DNA from: UBA5862 sp002408105
Lineage (GTDB): Bacteria; Pseudomonadota; Gammaproteobacteria; Pseudomonadales; UBA5862
Direction: 5' to 3'
DNA: 21,997 nucleotides
Assembly: GCA_034189125.1 (NCBI GenBank)
Contig: JAXHVB010000019.1
Location: 1-21,997, forward strand
Made by a program: the position numbers and the translations under genes. Positions 1 to 8,256 of this stretch are shown one piece after another; position 1 is the stretch's first letter, and each line of letters starts with the position of its first letter. The notes below the pieces were generated by a model that did not search any database, was not told where the DNA came from, and saw only the letters and a list, made by a program, of their open reading frames with translations.

Positions 1-1551
1 CAGCTCCTCCGAACGCAACCCGTTGTTCTTCACCTGTTTTGGAACGAGGTAGCGCTCTGCAATCGCCAGCTTTTCATCTTCCGTATAGCCGGGGATGCGG
101 ATCACTTCCATGCGGTCGAGAAGTGGCTCCGGAAGGTTCATGCTGTTCGCTGTGCAGACGAACATGACTTCCGAGAGGTCGTAGTCCAGTTCAAGGTAGT
201 GGTCGCTGAAGGTGTGGTTTTGTTCAGGATCCAACACTTCGAGCAACGCCGATGCGGGGTCGCCACGGTGGTCCATGCCCATTTTGTCGATCTCGTCGAG
301 CAGGAACAGCGGATTCTTGACGCCAACCTTCGACATTTTTTGCACGACCTTTCCAGGCATTGAACCGATATAGGTTCTTCGGTGCCCCCGAATCTCGGCT
401 TCGTCCCGAACTCCGCCGAGCGCCATGCGCACGAATTTGCGGTTGGTTGCACGCGCCAAGGACTCGCCCAGCGACGTCTTGCCCACCCCCGGGGGACCCA
501 CCAGGCAGAGCACAGGACCTTTCAAGCTTCGCACCCGCTTTTGGACGGCAAGGTACTCAAGAATGCGTTCCTTGACCTCAGCCAAGCCGTAGTGGTCTTG
601 ATCCAGCACCTGCTGCGCATGCGCCAAGTCAGTGCGCACGCGGCTGCGCTTCGACCAAGGAACCCCGAGCAACCAGTCCAGGTAGGCGCGCACCACCGAA
701 GCCTCTGCAGACATCGGCGACATCATGCGAAGCTTGTTGAGCTCTGCTTGGGCTTTGCTGCGGGCCTCCGCCGGCATCTTGGCCGCGTCGATTTTCTCTT
801 CGAGCTGCTCCAATTCGTTCGGCACGTCTTCCAGGTCGCCGATCTCCTTCTGGATGGCCTTCATCTGCTCGTTGAGGTAGTACTCGCGCTGGCTCTTTTC
901 CATCTGCTGCTTGACGCGGCCGCGGATCCGTTTCTCGACCTGCTGCAACTCCAGCTCAGCTTCCATCATGGCGATGAGCCGTTCGGCGCGATCACTGACA
1001 TCAACACATTCGAGCAAGCTTTGCTTCTGGGCCAAGGTCAATGGCAAATGTGCTGCCATGGTGTCAGTCAGGCGCCCAAGTTCATCAATACCCTGGAGCG
1101 AATTGAGCAGTTCCGAGGGCACTTTTTTGTTCGCCTGGGCATAGCCTTCAAACTGGTCCATGAGCAATCGGGCGAGCGTCTCTGCCTCGTTTGCTTCTGG
1201 TTGATCGCCGCTCAATTGCTCGACCGCCCCCTGCAAGAACTCAGCGTCCGCCTCCAACCGCACCAGGCGCGCCCGTCGCTCGCCCTCCACCAGCACTTTG
1301 ATCGTGCCATCGGGCAGTTTGATCAACTGCAGGATGGTGGCCAGGGTTCCGTGGTCAAAAACGTCGTCTGCACCGGGGTCATCGACTGCGGGATCACGTT
1401 GCGCAACCAGCAGCAACTCTTTGCTCTCCTGGGTCGCAGCTTCCAACGCCCGAATGGAGCGCTCACGCCCCACGAACAGAGGAATAACCATGCTCGGATA
1501 CACCACCACATCGCGCAGTGGCAACACAGGAATGACTGGATTGGAACTCAT
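1..1551 (-). CDS. lon: ATP-dependent protease La (Lon), N-terminal 517 codons, cut by window edge
   Basis: Lon is a cytoplasmic, homo-oligomeric AAA+ serine protease that degrades misfolded and regulatory proteins. The minus-strand frame is open from an ATG at 1551 to base 1, giving 517 of the usual ~800 residues. It begins with the Lon substrate-binding domain (IPVLPLRDVVVYPSMVIPLF near residue 7), followed by a helical linker. The AAA+ module has Walker A GPPGVGKT near residue 351 and Walker B FLLDEIDK near residue 415. The Ser-Lys protease domain would lie outside the window. An in-frame TAG seven codons upstream makes 1551 the only reasonable start, although no good Shine-Dalgarno precedes it. 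It follows clpX after a 161-bp gap, the usual tig-clpP-clpX-lon order. I see no clear heat-shock promoter in that gap. No frameshift is visible. Confidence 0.97.
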   Translation of the reverse strand, partial: MSSNPVIPVLPLRDVVVYPSMVIPLFVGRERSIRALEAATQESKELLLVAQRDPAVDDPGADDVFDHGTLATILQLIKLPDGTIKVLVEGERRARLVRLEADAEFLQGAVEQLSGDQPEANEAETLARLLMDQFEGYAQANKKVPSELLNSLQGIDELGRLTDTMAAHLPLTLAQKQSLLECVDVSDRAERLIAMMEAELELQQVEKRIRGRVKQQMEKSQREYYLNEQMKAIQKEIGDLEDVPNELEQLEEKIDAAKMPAEARSKAQAELNKLRMMSPMSAEASVVRAYLDWLLGVPWSKRSRVRTDLAHAQQVLDQDHYGLAEVKERILEYLAVQKRVRSLKGPVLCLVGPPGVGKTSLGESLARATNRKFVRMALGGVRDEAEIRGHRRTYIGSMPGKVVQKMSKVGVKNPLFLLDEIDKMGMDHRGDPASALLEVLDPEQNHTFSDHYLELDYDLSEVMFVCTANSMNLPEPLLDRMEVIRIPGYTEDEKLAIAERYLVPKQVKNNGLRSEEL

Positions 1552-1712
1552 AGTTGGATACCGAGGGGCTAAAGAGGCCTGAAATGGATCACACCAGGCT
1601 TAGATGGCGGCAGACAGCACCAAATACAACCGCGGCATCGTAAGGGGGCCGGCCGCAACACCGGAGTGGACTGCGTCCACCGCACCCCAACTGGCCAGGC
1701 CCACTCAGACCG

Positions 1713-3011
1713 CTAGCGCCAGGGCGGCGTATCGGGAGAGACTTTCTGCTGGTCGAGCTGCTCGTACAGCAAAATGGGCTCAGACTCATCTGTGATCACG
1801 CTTTCGTCAATCACGACCTTGCGGACTTCGGTCAGCGACGGGAGGCTGTACATGGTTTCCAGCAGCACACCTTCAAGGATTGATCGCAGACCACGGGCGC
1901 CGGTTTTTCGCTCCATGGCTTTTTTGGCAATTGCCCGCAATGCATCCTCGCGGAAATCCAACTCCACCGATTCCATTTCGAACAACTTGCCGTACTGCTT
2001 GGTGAGGGCATTGCGTGGCTCGGTGAGAATACGGATGAAGGCACCCTCATCCAGTTCCTCAAGGGTTGCGATGACCGGCATGCGGCCGACGAATTCGGGA
2101 ATGAGGCCATACTTCACAAGGTCATCGGGTTCGACCCGCTTGAGCACCTCACCCACGGTGGCCTTCTCATCATCGGCGTTCTTGATCTCAGCAGAAAAGC
2201 CAATGCCGCCCTTAGCCGAGCGCTCGCGGATTAGCTTGTCCAGCCCGGCAAACGCACCGCCACAAATGAACAAGATGTTGCTCGTGTCGACCTGCAGAAA
2301 CTCTTGCTGTGGGTGCTTGCGCCCCCCTTGGGGAGGCACCGACGCGACTGTCCCTTCGATCAGCTTGAGCAGCGCCTGCTGCACGCCCTCGCCGGACACA
2401 TCCCGCGTGATGGACGGGTTGTCGGATTTGCGCGAAACCTTGTCGATTTCATCGATGTAGACGATTCCCCGTTGGGCCTTCTCGACATCGTAATCGCACT
2501 TTTGCAGTAGCTTCTGGATGATGTTCTCTACGTCTTCACCCACATAACCTGCTTCGGTCAGGGTGGTGGCGTCGGCGATCGTAAAAGGCACATTAAGCAG
2601 GCGCGCGAGGGTTTCCGCCAACAAGGTTTTGCCACTGCCCGTGGGGCCAATGAGCAGAATATTGCTCTTGCCGAGCTCCACATCTTCCTTAGACTTGGAC
2701 CTGTAGCTGAGGCGCTTGTAGTGGTTGTAGACCGCAACCGCCAGGATTTTCTTGGCCAGCTCCTGACCGATCACATACTCGTCCAGGATCGTTTTGATTT
2801 CCTTCGGCGAGGGCAGCTGATCGGACTTGGCTTCACTCGCCGTCTCTTCGATCTCCTCGCGGATGATGTCATTGCACAGGTCAACGCATTCATCGCAAAT
2901 GAACACAGACGGCCCGGCGATCAGCTTGCGCACCTCGTGCTGGCTTTTCCCACAGAATGAGCAGTAAAGAAGCTTACCGCTGTCTTCTTTGCCGTTGCGC
3001 TCGTCTGCCAT
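1713..3011 (-). CDS. clpX: ClpX, ATPase and specificity subunit of the ClpXP protease
   Basis: ClpX is a hexameric AAA+ unfoldase that recognises tagged substrates and threads them into ClpP. The 432-residue protein has the C4 zinc-binding domain (Cys17, Cys20, Cys39, Cys42), Walker A GPTGSGKT (122-129), the GYVG pore loop (155-158), Walker B IVYIDEIDK (about 183-191), the RKH loop (231-233) and the IGF loop (270-272) that docks on ClpP. The start at 3011 (MADERNGKEDSGK) aligns with known ClpX N termini. An ATG at 3020 adds three residues, and a longer frame to 3074 is unlikely. Length matches the family. It sits 125 bp downstream of clpP, and its partner protease is therefore encoded in the same block. 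Confidence 0.97.
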   Translation of the reverse strand: MADERNGKEDSGKLLYCSFCGKSQHEVRKLIAGPSVFICDECVDLCNDIIREEIEETASEAKSDQLPSPKEIKTILDEYVIGQELAKKILAVAVYNHYKRLSYRSKSKEDVELGKSNILLIGPTGSGKTLLAETLARLLNVPFTIADATTLTEAGYVGEDVENIIQKLLQKCDYDVEKAQRGIVYIDEIDKVSRKSDNPSITRDVSGEGVQQALLKLIEGTVASVPPQGGRKHPQQEFLQVDTSNILFICGGAFAGLDKLIRERSAKGGIGFSAEIKNADDEKATVGEVLKRVEPDDLVKYGLIPEFVGRMPVIATLEELDEGAFIRILTEPRNALTKQYGKLFEMESVELDFREDALRAIAKKAMERKTGARGLRSILEGVLLETMYSLPSLTEVRKVVIDESVITDESEPILLYEQLDQQKVSPDTPPWR

Positions 3012-3136
3012 TGAACTCATTCTCGCTTCGGTGGTGTGCGGGCGTCGCGGTGGTCCACGATGGGCGCGCCCCATGTCGGCGGGCGATCCGACCCTGGACC
3101 CGCCCAGATTCGCCGTAGATCAACCTTGGTGGAAGC

Positions 3137-3754
3137 CTACTCGGTGGCTTGAGTCGGCGCAAGCCGCTCTGCCAGCATCTGGTCAATGAGCCCGTACTCA
3201 ATCGCCTGTGCCGGACTCATGAAGTTGTCGCGGTCCGTATCCCTGGCGATGGTTGCAAGGTCCTGTCCAGTGTGGCGGGCCAAAATTTCGTTGAGCCGCT
3301 CACGCGCCGCAAGGATTTCTCGCGCATGAATCTCAATGTCAGACGCCTGCCCCTGAAACCCACCGAGAGGCTGGTGGATCATCATCCGGGAATTCGGCAA
3401 ACAGAACCGCTTGCCCTCGGCGCCGCCTGCAAGCAGCAAAGCGCCCATACTGGCCGCCTGTCCGATGCACATGGTGCTGACGTCGGGCCGTATGAACTGC
3501 ATGGTGTCATACACAGAAAGGCCTGCAGTCACGGACCCACCGGGGGAGTTGATGTACAGGTGGATGTCCTTGTTGGGATTTTCCGATTCCAGGAACAACA
3601 GCTGGGCAACGATGAGATTGGCCATGTTGTCTTCCACGGGACCGATGCAGAAGATCACCCGCTCCTTGAGCAACCGCGAGTAGATGTCGTAAGCCCGCTC
3701 ACCGCGCGCGGACTGCTCAACCACCATTGGAACCAAGCCGATGTTTTCGATCAT
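3137..3754 (-). CDS. clpP: ClpP, proteolytic subunit of ClpXP
   Basis: ClpP forms the double-heptamer serine protease chamber that works with ClpX. The 205-residue protein carries the full catalytic triad: Ser102 in GQAASMG, His127 in MMIHQPLGG and Asp176 in DRDNFMS, with the same spacing as E. coli. The start ATG at 3754 has a GGAG about ten bases upstream and gives a family-typical length. The frame can be extended to 3799, but that would bring it against the tig stop and adds unaligned residues. The gap to tig is 49 bp, so co-transcription with tig is likely. A short N-terminal propeptide, as in E. coli, may be removed autocatalytically; this is inferred from the family. Confidence 0.97.
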   Translation of the reverse strand: MIENIGLVPMVVEQSARGERAYDIYSRLLKERVIFCIGPVEDNMANLIVAQLLFLESENPNKDIHLYINSPGGSVTAGLSVYDTMQFIRPDVSTMCIGQAASMGALLLAGGAEGKRFCLPNSRMMIHQPLGGFQGQASDIEIHAREILAARERLNEILARHTGQDLATIARDTDRDNFMSPAQAIEYGLIDQMLAERLAPTQATE

Positions 3755-3803
3755 CGTTTTGTATCTCCGTTGCGCCAATTCATCGCCGTGATCCGGCAAT
3801 CAC

Positions 3804-5114
3804 TCACTGGTTCTGGCCTGCGGCCAACTGCATGACTTGGGTGTAGTCGAGGGTTTCTTCGCTGACCTGGGCTTCACTCAACACAGTTTCTACGGCCTGG
3901 TCTTCCAGTACCGCAGACTCAACTGAAGATAGCATTTGCGGGTTTTGGTAATACCAATTGACCACCGCTTCAGCATCCTGGTAGCCCTGGGCCAGGTCTT
4001 CGATGAACGCCCGCACCCGCTCAGGTTCAGCCTGCAACTCGCGCTGCTTGACGAGCTCCGCCATCAACAGGCCCAGCGTGACCCGCTTCTCAGCGCGTTC
4101 GCGAAACAGGTCATCAGGGAACGAGTCCGCCGGCAGCTCAGCACCACCGAACTGTTGCGTCAACTGCCGGCGAAGCTGGTTGATTTCCTCCGCCACCAGC
4201 GCCTCCGGGATCTCGAAACTGTGCGCCGCCCCCATCGCATCCAGGGCACGCGTCTTGGTCAGATTGCGCAGCGCCTTGCCCAGCTCGCGCTCCATGTTGG
4301 CGCGCACTTCAGCACGGAACGCATCGACGCCCTCACCCTCAAATTCAACCGCATCAAAAAAGGTCTGGTCGAGCGCGGGCAGCTGCTTCTCAGCCACTTC
4401 GGTGACTTTAATGTTGAACTCGGCCTCTTTTCCGGCCAAGTGCTCCGCGCCGTAGTCATCCGGAAAGCGAACCTCAATCACTTTTTCTTCGCCAGCAGCC
4501 ATTCCAAGGATGCCATCCTCGAAACCGGGGATCATGCGCCCAGCACCCAGCTCGATTTTTGCCCCCTCCGCCTGCCCGCCGTCAAAGGCCTCGCCGTCAA
4601 CGCTACCGCTGTAATCGACGGTCACAGTGTCGCCCGACTGCGCCGGTCGCTCGACCACTTCTAGCTTGGCCTGCTGGCTACGAATGGTCTCGATCATCTG
4701 ATCGATGTCCGCATCGGTCACTTCGCCGGTGGGGCGTATCACTTCGATTTCCGAGAGCGGGCATAAATCGATCTGCGGGTACACTTCGAAGGTTGCCACA
4801 AACTTCAAGTTGCTCCCCTGCTCCGTGGCCAGGGGCTCCACCGACGGGCGCCCGGCGGGCGTCAGACTTTCCTTGACGAGGGCGTCGTTGAGCGTTTGGT
4901 TCATCACTTCGCTCAACACCTCGGCCCGAACACCGGCGCCAAACCGTTGACGGACAATGCGCATCGGCACTTTCCCTGGCCGAAACCCGTCGAGACGCAC
5001 ACGCTTGGCGGCGTCGGCCAGACGACTGTCGACCTCTCCGTCGACCTTCTCAGCCGGAACGTCGATGGTGACCTGTCGCTTCAATGGGCTCGGGCTCTCT
5101 ACGGAAACCTGCAT
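3804..5114 (-). CDS. tig: Trigger factor, ribosome-bound chaperone and peptidyl-prolyl isomerase
   Basis: Trigger factor binds next to the ribosomal exit tunnel and shields nascent chains. The 436-residue protein (E. coli 432) has the N-terminal ribosome-docking domain with the signature GFRPGKVP (residues 43-50). A FKBP-type isomerase domain runs from about residue 160 to 245 (GDTVTVDYSG, GAGRMIPGFEDGILGM). The rest is the long helical C-terminal chaperone domain. The ATG at 5114 is preceded by a strong GAGGAG with about five bases of spacing. The tRNA-Leu gene ends 64 bp upstream and clpP follows 49 bp downstream. I see no strong sigma-70 promoter in the 64-bp gap, so tig may be read through from the tRNA or from tatD. 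Confidence 0.97.
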   Translation of the reverse strand: MQVSVESPSPLKRQVTIDVPAEKVDGEVDSRLADAAKRVRLDGFRPGKVPMRIVRQRFGAGVRAEVLSEVMNQTLNDALVKESLTPAGRPSVEPLATEQGSNLKFVATFEVYPQIDLCPLSEIEVIRPTGEVTDADIDQMIETIRSQQAKLEVVERPAQSGDTVTVDYSGSVDGEAFDGGQAEGAKIELGAGRMIPGFEDGILGMAAGEEKVIEVRFPDDYGAEHLAGKEAEFNIKVTEVAEKQLPALDQTFFDAVEFEGEGVDAFRAEVRANMERELGKALRNLTKTRALDAMGAAHSFEIPEALVAEEINQLRRQLTQQFGGAELPADSFPDDLFRERAEKRVTLGLLMAELVKQRELQAEPERVRAFIEDLAQGYQDAEAVVNWYYQNPQMLSSVESAVLEDQAVETVLSEAQVSEETLDYTQVMQLAAGQNQ

Positions 5115-5178
5115 GTGCGCTCCTCAACACGTTCGGATGGGTGGTTGGCGTCGGGGTGGGATGGGGGTGGTCAAGCGA

Positions 5179-5266
<88 letters not shown>

Positions 5267-5343
5267 ACAGAACGCAGTGACCTGGGGCTTCACCTGCGGC
5301 GGCCACACACACCCGCACCGCTGGGCGAAGGCGGGGAAGTCTG

Positions 5344-6180
5344 TCACAAGGCCTTGGGTCCCGCAAGTTCCACCCGCCCCCAGGTCGGTGGGACGGGCTG
5401 CGGCGCGACACCAAATAGGCGATGAAAGTTTTCTGTGGTTCGCTCGGCGAAGCCCTCCAATGTCATGCCCCGCAGGTCTGCGATCTGTTTCGCGGTCTCG
5501 ACCAGATAGGCGGGTTCATTGGGTTTGCCCCGGTGAGGGACCGGAGCGAGGTAGGGCGAATCGGTCTCTACGAGAAGGCGATCCAGCGGCACCCGGGTGG
5601 CCACATCTCGCAGGGCAGCTGCATTGCGAAAGGTCACGACACCAGCGAAAGAAATGTAAAATCCCAGATCGAGAAGCCGGCGCGCTGTGTCCCAGTCTTC
5701 AGTGAAACAGTGAAGTACGCCCGCCAAATTCGCATCTGTGGCTGCCGTGAGGTCCTCCAGTGTCTCGGCGCGCGCTGCTCGGCTGTGCACGATGACCGGC
5801 TTCCGGCACTGACGAGCAACCTGGAGATGAGCGCGAAACGCGTCCCGCTGCAGTTGCGGGTGTTGCGGGGCGTGGTGGAAGTCGAGGCCAGTTTCACCGA
5901 CGGCCACGACCTCGGGCAACGCGGCCCAACTGAGCAGTTTATCGTACGAAACCGCCCCACGTTCCACCACGTCCACTGGATGGCATCCCGCGCTAACCCA
6001 GACGTGGCCGGGGTAGGAAGCAGCGATTCGAAGCAACTCCGGCACGTCCGACAGGTCCACCGCCACCCCGAGCATCCCGGCCACCCCAGCCGCCAAGGCG
6101 CGTGCCACATAGGCCTCTAAGGCATCGGGATTGCCCGCTCCCGCAAGGCGGTGCAGGTGACAATGGGAGTCGATCAACAA
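5344..6180 (-). CDS. tatD: TatD family metal-dependent DNase
   Basis: TatD-family proteins are TIM-barrel, two-metal nucleases (3'-5' exonuclease, DNA repair); despite the name they are not needed for Tat export. The metal ligands are visible: His6 and His8 in DSHCHL, Glu96 in VGETGLD, His132 in VIVHSR, His157 in LHCFTE and Asp207 in ETDSPYLAP. No in-frame ATG or GTG lies close to the conserved N terminus. I chose TTG at 6180 (reads as MLIDSHCHL), which aligns with family members; TTG codons at 6177 and 6201 are alternatives, and the frame stays open upstream to 6366 inside pilZ. It starts 25 bp after the pilZ stop and is the last protein gene before the tRNA. Confidence 0.9.
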   Translation of the reverse strand: MLIDSHCHLHRLAGAGNPDALEAYVARALAAGVAGMLGVAVDLSDVPELLRIAASYPGHVWVSAGCHPVDVVERGAVSYDKLLSWAALPEVVAVGETGLDFHHAPQHPQLQRDAFRAHLQVARQCRKPVIVHSRAARAETLEDLTAATDANLAGVLHCFTEDWDTARRLLDLGFYISFAGVVTFRNAAALRDVATRVPLDRLLVETDSPYLAPVPHRGKPNEPAYLVETAKQIADLRGMTLEGFAERTTENFHRLFGVAPQPVPPTWGRVELAGPKAL

Positions 6181-6205
6181 GGCCGAAACGCTTCGATCCA
6201 ACGGA

Positions 6206-6556
6206 CTACATGGTGTGGTTGGGGCGGTCTGAATCCAGCGAGCCTGCAAGGTAGGTTTCGATCTTGCGTCGAGCCGTATCGTCTTGGGCACTGAACTGCA
6301 CGCCAATTCCCGCGGCCCGGTTGCCCTGGGCACCCGCCGGCGTGACCCATACGACTTTTCCTGCAACCGGGATTTTTTCCGGCTCTTCCATAAGGTTCAG
6401 AAGCATGAACACTTCGTCGTTAAGGCGGTAGGTTTTGGTGGTCGGAATGAACAACCCCCCGTTTTTAACGAAAGGCATGTAGGCGGCGAACAGCACTGCT
6501 TTGTCTTTGATGGTGAGCGACAAAATGCCGTGTCCCGCGCCGTGGCGAGGTCTCAT
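6206..6556 (-). CDS. pilZ: PilZ, type IV pilus assembly protein
   Basis: This 116-residue protein matches the type IV pilus PilZ of Pseudomonas over nearly its whole length (GILSLTIKDK, AAYMPFVKNGGLFIPT, DEVFMLLNLM, IPVAGKVVWVTP, GAQGNRAAG, KIETYLAG, SDRPNHTM). PilZ is needed for pilus biogenesis and twitching and acts with the extension ATPase PilB and the GGDEF-EAL protein FimX. It lacks the RxxxR and D/NxSxxG motifs of c-di-GMP-binding PilZ domains, so it is not expected to bind c-di-GMP itself. The start at 6556 has AGGA about eleven bases upstream; a longer frame to 6838 runs into holB. Position between holB and tatD is as in Pseudomonas. It implies that pil genes exist elsewhere in this genome. 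Confidence 0.96.
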   Translation of the reverse strand: MRPRHGAGHGILSLTIKDKAVLFAAYMPFVKNGGLFIPTTKTYRLNDEVFMLLNLMEEPEKIPVAGKVVWVTPAGAQGNRAAGIGVQFSAQDDTARRKIETYLAGSLDSDRPNHTM

Positions 6557-6641
6557 GGGTGCGCAGTCCTGTGGAATAATCCGTCGAATGAACAACCTGG
6601 AACGAGCCAGCTCCCTACCGGCTGAGTGTAGCAGGTCTGGC

Positions 6642-7622
6642 CTAAGCGGTTGACGCGAAGGCCTCCCGCCAGTGCAGCGCCAATTTGTGCAGCAGCATGC
6701 TGCGATTGGGTCGCCCATGGCGGGTGAGCCAGCGGTGAGCAGCCTCAAGCGCGTCCCGGTGCTCGAGAAGGGCGCGGGGATCCCCGAGCGGTCGCCTGGA
6801 TATCCCTCGGGTCTGCGAGTCTGCACGTACAGCGGCACGCACGGCAGCGGAATTGAGCCTCAACCACCAGGCCACAAGATCGACGAGCGGGACTGCAGGC
6901 TCAAATGCCGCGACCTCTAGGGGATCGGCCTGCCCAATGGCGCAACGGGCGAGCACCTTGCGCCAGGCGCGGTAGTGGCCGATGCGCCCGCTCTGAATCA
7001 GCTCGAGGACATGGAGCGGCGCGTCACCGAGTTCGAGCGCAAGGTCCAGGTCATCTCCCGCTTGCACTTCAGCCCGCACGAAGGCCCGCGCCTGCTCGGC
7101 AGATGGTGGCGTCACCATGACACGCTGGCAGCGACTGAGTATGGTCAGAGGCAATGCGCCCACACGTGCCGAGACAAGGATTACCCAGCGCTCCGGCGCC
7201 GGTTCTTCAATGCACTTTAGCAACGCGTTGGCAGCATTGGTGTTGAGCGCGTCCGCTGGTGAAACGACCGCCGCCTTGCGGCCGGCCAACTGCGCCGAGC
7301 CTTGCAGAAACTCGGTCAGTTCGCGAACTTGCTCAACACGAATCGCCCCGCCAGCTTGTTCCGGGCTGAGAAAACGGACATCTGGGTGGGCCTTCGATTC
7401 AGCAAGCCGACACCCTTTGCACTGATGACATGCCTGCCCTTCCACCGGATCGCGGCACAACAGCAGCCGCACCAAGGCTTCGGCCATCAACTGTTTTCCC
7501 ACCCCGGCAGGGCCGGCGAACAGCAGTGCGTGGGGCAGTCGATCGCGGTCGATGGCGGTGACAAGCTGCGACCAGCGGGCACGCTGCCAGTCGAAGGGGA
7601 CTTCAGTCTGCACTGCGGGCAC
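6642..7622 (-). CDS. holB: DNA polymerase III delta' subunit
   Basis: Delta' is part of the clamp loader that opens the beta sliding clamp. The 326-residue protein has the AAA+ fold, four zinc-ligand cysteines (56, 65, 68, 71), the sensor-region LLKCIEEP, and the SRC motif (163-165) that supplies the arginine finger to the neighbouring gamma/tau ATPase. A P-loop-like GPAGVGKQ is present but ends in Gln where an active P-loop has Thr or Ser, consistent with a non-hydrolysing subunit. The GTG at 7622 overlaps tmk by 20 bp. A second GTG at 7613 is preceded by AGGTG and is an alternative start. An 85-bp gap separates it from pilZ. Confidence 0.95.
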   Translation of the reverse strand: MPAVQTEVPFDWQRARWSQLVTAIDRDRLPHALLFAGPAGVGKQLMAEALVRLLLCRDPVEGQACHQCKGCRLAESKAHPDVRFLSPEQAGGAIRVEQVRELTEFLQGSAQLAGRKAAVVSPADALNTNAANALLKCIEEPAPERWVILVSARVGALPLTILSRCQRVMVTPPSAEQARAFVRAEVQAGDDLDLALELGDAPLHVLELIQSGRIGHYRAWRKVLARCAIGQADPLEVAAFEPAVPLVDLVAWWLRLNSAAVRAAVRADSQTRGISRRPLGDPRALLEHRDALEAAHRWLTRHGRPNRSMLLHKLALHWREAFASTA

Positions 7623-8256
7623 CTGCCCAGCGCCGGATTGCTTCGTCCAGTTGCGTGATCAGCGCGCGCGCCACCTCGGGCTCGGGCTGGCTCGCGTCGA
7701 TTCGAACCATCCGGCCATTGGACTGCGCAGCGCGGCGCAGGTACGCGGCCCGCACACGCTCAAAGAACTCTGCCCGCTCAGCCTCAAAGCGATCGGAGGC
7801 GCCCCGCTGCCGGGCCCGCTCAAGGCCCAGCCCGACAGGCAGGTCCAACAGCAGCGTCAAGTCCGGTTGCAGGCCCTGCTGGACTTGGCGCTCCAGTCCC
7901 GCGATTTCTTCCCAGTCCATGCAGCGCCCCCCGCCTTGGTAGGCAAAGGTGGCGTCGGTGAACCGATCGCAGAGCACCCAGGTACCCGAGTCCAGGGCCG
8001 GGCGGATGCGCTCGCTCAGGTGCTGCGCCCGCGCGGCAAAGATCAGCAGCAACTCCGTCTGCCGTGCCACGCACTCGGTTCTCGGTGCGAGCAATAGGCT
8101 GCGGATGTCTTCCGCGAGTGGCGTGCCCCCCGGTTCCCGGGTCACCTCCAGTCGGATGCCCCGCGTGCGAAGATGGGCCGCAAGTGCCTGGATGCTGGTG
8201 CTCTTGCCTGCACCTTCCGTCCCCTCCACGGTGATCAATCGCCCTGGCGCCGTCAC
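7603..8256 (-). CDS. tmk: Thymidylate kinase
   Basis: Tmk phosphorylates dTMP to dTDP with ATP, an essential step to dTTP. The 217-residue protein has the P-loop GTEGAGKST (12-20), the REPGGTPLAE segment contacting the nucleotide, the DRFTDATFAYQGGGR motif of the dTMP site and a basic LID (RGASDRFEAE) as in E. coli-type enzymes. The start is GTG at 8256 and overlaps the mltG stop as GTGA, which supports translational coupling. The 3' end overlaps holB. The order mltG-tmk-holB is conserved in gammaproteobacteria. Confidence 0.97.
   Translation of the reverse strand: MTAPGRLITVEGTEGAGKSTSIQALAAHLRTRGIRLEVTREPGGTPLAEDIRSLLLAPRTECVARQTELLLIFAARAQHLSERIRPALDSGTWVLCDRFTDATFAYQGGGRCMDWEEIAGLERQVQQGLQPDLTLLLDLPVGLGLERARQRGASDRFEAERAEFFERVRAAYLRRAAQSNGRMVRIDASQPEPEVARALITQLDEAIRRWAGARSAD

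Noticed and set aside
382..1572. Long plus-strand frame (396 codons) opposite lon
   Set aside because: It is the antisense shadow of lon, whose minus-strand frame matches the family throughout; the plus product is low-complexity His/Leu/Gln with no recognisable domain.
3149..4664. Plus-strand frames over clpP and tig
   Set aside because: Both are antisense to intact, motif-complete genes.
6206..6556. PilZ as a c-di-GMP receptor
   Set aside because: The RxxxR and D/NxSxxG binding motifs are absent; the protein is the pilus-assembly type.
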